From an uncultured Ruminococcus sp. (GTDB lineage: Bacteria; Bacillota; Clostridia; Oscillospirales; Acutalibacteraceae): a stretch of 16,799 bases of DNA. The notes under the pieces are model-generated. The model searched no databases. It worked only from the letters and a program-made list of their open reading frames with translations, and had not been told where the DNA came from. The position numbers were made by a program, and so were the translations under genes. This document shows, piece after piece, positions 13,935 to 16,799 of this stretch (the stretch's first letter is position 1; every line of letters begins with the position of its first letter). Location: NCBI GenBank assembly GCA_902772795.1, contig CACYBZ010000386.1:1-16799 (forward strand), written 5' to 3'.

Positions 13935-14663
13935 ATGTATAAAAATTATTTGTTCGACCTTTATGGTACACTCGTTGATATCCGCACCAACGAGGGAAAA
14001 ATGTATCTTTGGCAGAAAATGGCGGAATTATATGCCTTTGAAGGGGCGTACTATACTCCGTTACAATTAAAAAAGACCTACTTTGCACAAGTGGAAAAAG
14101 AAAAAGAACTTATCAGACAACAGTATCCGCATTTTACAGATATTGATATTCGTGTGGAAAATGTCTTTGAAAACCTGCTCCGTCTGAAAAATCAGCCTGT
14201 ACCCGAAAATTTTGGTAACAATATTGCCAAAGTCTTTCGGACAATTTCTACCAAATATATCCGACTCTACGATGGTGCAGAAGAATTACTTGACTTACTT
14301 CGGCAAAAAAATAAAAAAGTTTATCTGCTCACCAATGCACAAAGATGTTTTACGGTTCCCGAATTGAAAATGCTGGGTATTTATGACAAATTTGACGGCA
14401 TTGTTATTTCTTCTGACGAATATACCGGAAAACCCGATACGGCTTTTTATCATACAATTCTCCAGCGCTATTCTCTCGATCCGTCACAGACTGTCATGAT
14501 AGGAAATGACTGCGTTACCGATATCCTTGGGTCTTACCGTGCAGGACTGGATTCCCTTTACATTCACAGCAACATTTCCCCTGACATAAGTATACCGTTG
14601 AAAAGTAAATTTTCCGTTATGGACGGCGAAGTAAAAAAGATATGGAATATGATTATCCGATAA
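13935..14663 (+). CDS. HAD superfamily hydrolase with DxYGT motif I
   Basis: A 242-residue haloacid-dehalogenase-fold hydrolase with an alpha-helical cap (about 15-110). Motif I is FDLYGTLVD with nucleophile Asp8. The second, acid/base Asp of typical phosphatases is Tyr10, as in haloacid dehalogenases and a group of Firmicute HAD proteins. Motif II is LLTNAQ (Thr133), motif III is Lys166 in GKPDTAFY, and motif IV is IGNDCVTDI (Asp192, Asp196). Substrates of such proteins are usually small phosphate esters, but the Tyr10 change leaves the activity open. AGGAGG (13925-13930) precedes ATG closely. The C-terminus is the usual fold end. It is the first of three genes on this strand. Confidence 0.88.
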   Translation: MYKNYLFDLYGTLVDIRTNEGKMYLWQKMAELYAFEGAYYTPLQLKKTYFAQVEKEKELIRQQYPHFTDIDIRVENVFENLLRLKNQPVPENFGNNIAKVFRTISTKYIRLYDGAEELLDLLRQKNKKVYLLTNAQRCFTVPELKMLGIYDKFDGIVISSDEYTGKPDTAFYHTILQRYSLDPSQTVMIGNDCVTDILGSYRAGLDSLYIHSNISPDISIPLKSKFSVMDGEVKKIWNMIIR

Positions 14664-14717
14664 TTTTCTTCCCAAAATAATAGTGTATTTTTATGAAAGG
14701 AATGTGACTCTGACAAT

Positions 14718-16454
14718 ATGAAAATGAGCAGAAAAAAAATTGCTGTATTAACAACAGTAACACTGGCAGTCGCTTCGCTCAGTGCGTTCACCATTTACGC
14801 TGTCAACACAGGCGGTTTCTCCCCTGCCGAACTGGTAAGCAATATCCTCTATGGCAAACCTACCGAACCTCCTACACAACCTCCTACACAACCTCCCACA
14901 GACCCCGAACTGGAAGCCAAAATTTCCACCCAGGAACTGAGCGTCAATGAAAAAACAACCGCCAACATTACGGCTAATATCAAAGGAGAACAAAAAAGCG
15001 GTTATAATATCCGTTACACTACTTCAGATGAAAATATTGCTTATATCGACACCAAAGGAATTATCACTCCTAAAAGTAACGGTGAATGTCAGGTAGGGGT
15101 ATACATTGAAGGCTATGATAATTCCCTGAAGAATTTCAGTCTCAAAGTACAGGACGACCGCATACAACAAATACAAATTCTGAATTCTTACCTGTTCGGA
15201 TTGTCTTACAATGAAAATTATACGTATTCAGGAACCAAACAAGGTATCGCCAAACTGACAGGCTGCCGTATAGAAGACATCAATCAGGACGGCAACTATG
15301 AACTGATTATGAAATACAATCTTGCGGATATGTTCCAGAAAGTCTTTGTTGTGACTACCGATGGCAACGATTACTTTGTCAATCAAAGTTATATGAATTT
15401 CAGTGATATCGTCGGAAACGGCTATACCAACTATACTGAAGATGTTTATATTGACAATAATAAAAATATCAGTATTATTACCGAAGGTACCCGATACATC
15501 AGTAATTTCAATGAAAAATCCGTCTCACTTTATAATGTCGGAACGGTTGCCTATCAGCAATCGCAATATTATTCCAAAGAACCAATGAACCTGAGCGATA
15601 TGTCCAAAAAAGCAGAATATAAAATTGACGGAGAAAAAAGAAACCGTGATGACTATATCTGGCAGTACACCGCTTTAAAGTCAGACAGAGAAATTTTTGA
15701 TGATTATGTTCCCGTTACCGCTTCCCTTTCACAAGGCAAATATATCAAAGCGGAATTGCCGTCCAATATCGGACAAGCTTATTATGACCGTCTGAAATGG
15801 ACAAGCTCCGATAGAGAAATAGCAGAAGTCAATGACACCGGTATGATTACAGGACGCAGTAAAATGGGAACTTGCGATATCATCGGTTACATTGAAGGAT
15901 ATGACACACCGTTCTGTAGAATCAGCGTTGATGTCAGCGACGTATCCAGCGACTTTGACGGCTATGTGGAAATGATAAAAAATGCCGAAATTATCGGCGT
16001 ATCAGGCAATAAAATGCGGTTGTATGGCTATTGTGTAGCAGATATCGACAAGGATAATATTACAGATTTACTGTTGTATTATGTCGGCGGAAACGGTTGT
16101 CAGTTGGAAATGGCACATTATATCGGAGCACAGGTTAACCGGCAAATCGTAAAAAGTATCGTTACAGAAAACGGTACAAGCTGTATGTTCGATTTGTACG
16201 AGGATATCATGAACAATGAAACTGTACTTTATGTAGGAAAAGTAATAAAAACAGATAATTCCCTGATTACAGATTTTCACTATGAAAATTTTGTCAACGG
16301 GCAGTTCAGTGACAATGGTTCAAGCAAATATAGTGTAACATCATTCACCACAGGCAAAAGTGAATACCGTGTGGCCGGGTCAACCGTTGAGGCAGAAAGT
16401 TTTAACAGTATGGTAAGCCGATACAAGAAACTTGGTCAATGGAAACTGGTCTGA
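14718..16454 (+). CDS. secreted or anchored BIG2-domain protein with internal duplication
   Basis: A 578-residue surface protein. Residues 1-30 are a signal peptide or N-terminal anchor, and 48-62 are a TEPPTQPPTQPPTDP linker typical of ruminococcal cell-surface proteins. The rest is a two-fold repeat. BIG2-type Ig-like domains at about 67-145 (YTTSDENIAYIDTKGIITP) and 333-406 (KWTSSDREIAEVNDTGMITG) are each followed by a module with a calcium-loop-like DxNxDG or DxDxD motif (Asp187-Asp191, Asp442-Asp446), about 255 residues apart. Related loops occur in FG-GAP/VCBS and dockerin proteins, but I see no true dockerin. Adhesion or glycan binding is plausible. The ribosome binding site is weak (AAGGAA 15 nt upstream). 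It lies 54 nt after the HAD gene. Confidence 0.82.
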   Translation: MKMSRKKIAVLTTVTLAVASLSAFTIYAVNTGGFSPAELVSNILYGKPTEPPTQPPTQPPTDPELEAKISTQELSVNEKTTANITANIKGEQKSGYNIRYTTSDENIAYIDTKGIITPKSNGECQVGVYIEGYDNSLKNFSLKVQDDRIQQIQILNSYLFGLSYNENYTYSGTKQGIAKLTGCRIEDINQDGNYELIMKYNLADMFQKVFVVTTDGNDYFVNQSYMNFSDIVGNGYTNYTEDVYIDNNKNISIITEGTRYISNFNEKSVSLYNVGTVAYQQSQYYSKEPMNLSDMSKKAEYKIDGEKRNRDDYIWQYTALKSDREIFDDYVPVTASLSQGKYIKAELPSNIGQAYYDRLKWTSSDREIAEVNDTGMITGRSKMGTCDIIGYIEGYDTPFCRISVDVSDVSSDFDGYVEMIKNAEIIGVSGNKMRLYGYCVADIDKDNITDLLLYYVGGNGCQLEMAHYIGAQVNRQIVKSIVTENGTSCMFDLYEDIMNNETVLYVGKVIKTDNSLITDFHYENFVNGQFSDNGSSKYSVTSFTTGKSEYRVAGSTVEAESFNSMVSRYKKLGQWKLV

Positions 16455-16476
16455 CAGAAAGGGGCAATATCATTTG

Positions 16477-16799
16477 ATGAAAAGAATCAAGGGCATACTT
16501 TTTGACATGGACGGTGTCATTCTTGATACAGAAAAATGGTTGCAAAAATTTTACCTTAAAGCCTCACAAGATTTAGGCTTTAAGGTAAATCCTGAATATA
16601 TTCTTTCTATCAGAAGTCTTCCTGCCGAACTGGCAGAAAAAAAGATGAAACAACTTGTCGGAGAAGATTTTGATTTTATGGCTGTCAGAAATCTGCGTAA
16701 ACAGTACATGAGTGAACACATTGCCAGAAACGGCATAGAAAAGAAAAAAGGAATTGATGAACTGTTACAATATATTCATGCCAGCGGTCTGCAATGTGC
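16477..16799 (+). CDS. HAD superfamily hydrolase, beta-phosphoglucomutase-like (3' end missing)
   Basis: The first 107 residues of a second HAD protein, running off the window. Motif I is complete and canonical, ILFDMDGVILDTE with Asp10 as nucleophile and Asp12 as acid/base, unlike the Tyr variant of the first HAD gene. The following helical stretch (WLQKFYLKASQDLGFKVNPEYIL) is the start of a beta-phosphoglucomutase-type cap. The start is ATG 16477 with AAAGGGG 12 nt upstream. A TTG directly before it is in another frame. It begins 22 nt after the BIG2 gene and is likely in the same transcript. Motifs II-IV are outside the window, so the substrate class cannot be narrowed. Confidence 0.85.
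   Translation, partial: MKRIKGILFDMDGVILDTEKWLQKFYLKASQDLGFKVNPEYILSIRSLPAELAEKKMKQLVGEDFDFMAVRNLRKQYMSEHIARNGIEKKKGIDELLQYIHASGLQC

Overview
The window looks like a chromosomal segment of a low-GC Firmicute, most likely a gut or rumen Ruminococcus-like clostridium. This is inferred from A+T-rich DNA with strong AGGAGG-type ribosome binding sites and consensus sigma-A promoters, a DUF1292 gene, a PT-rich (TEPPTQPPTQPP) cell-surface linker, BIG2-type surface domains and FkbM/EpsG/GtrII-type envelope genes. No tRNA, rRNA, CRISPR array, transposase or phage gene was found.

Layout: (1) 26-103 holds one copy of a dispersed intergenic repeat. (2) 221-3138 (+) is a three-gene envelope or polysaccharide unit: HpcH/HpaI-type aldolase, D-2-hydroxyacid dehydrogenase and EpsG-like membrane protein. 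It converges with an FkbM-type methyltransferase (-). (3) 4343-5527 (-) carries a small lipoprotein, a ~230-nt structured RNA that resembles 6S RNA with its own terminator, and a DUF1292 protein. (4) 5700-6510 is an ~800-nt gene-free stretch. It has a strong (+) promoter, many small hairpins, an 18-nt motif repeated five times and a hairpin at its end, and is the best candidate here for an undescribed large RNA. (5) 6557-10967 (-) encodes a zinc-ribbon membrane protein with 11-residue tandem repeats, a membrane-anchored HtrA-like protease with 14-residue tandem repeats, and a GtrII-like polytopic glycosyltransferase. (6) 11211-13632 (-) is an OmpR-type response regulator and histidine kinase pair. 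The two genes are separated by a block of four consecutive hairpins. (7) 13935-16799 (+) is a HAD phosphatase-like gene, a two-fold duplicated BIG2 surface protein and a second HAD gene cut by the window end.

Taken together, the genes concern the cell envelope: making or modifying surface glycans (aldolase/dehydrogenase/EpsG, FkbM, GtrII), surface protein quality control (HtrA, zinc-ribbon protein), envelope sensing (two-component system) and a secreted adhesin-like protein. The two noncoding RNA candidates flank the DUF1292 gene. Functions are assigned from motifs read by eye. No database search or folding programme was run.
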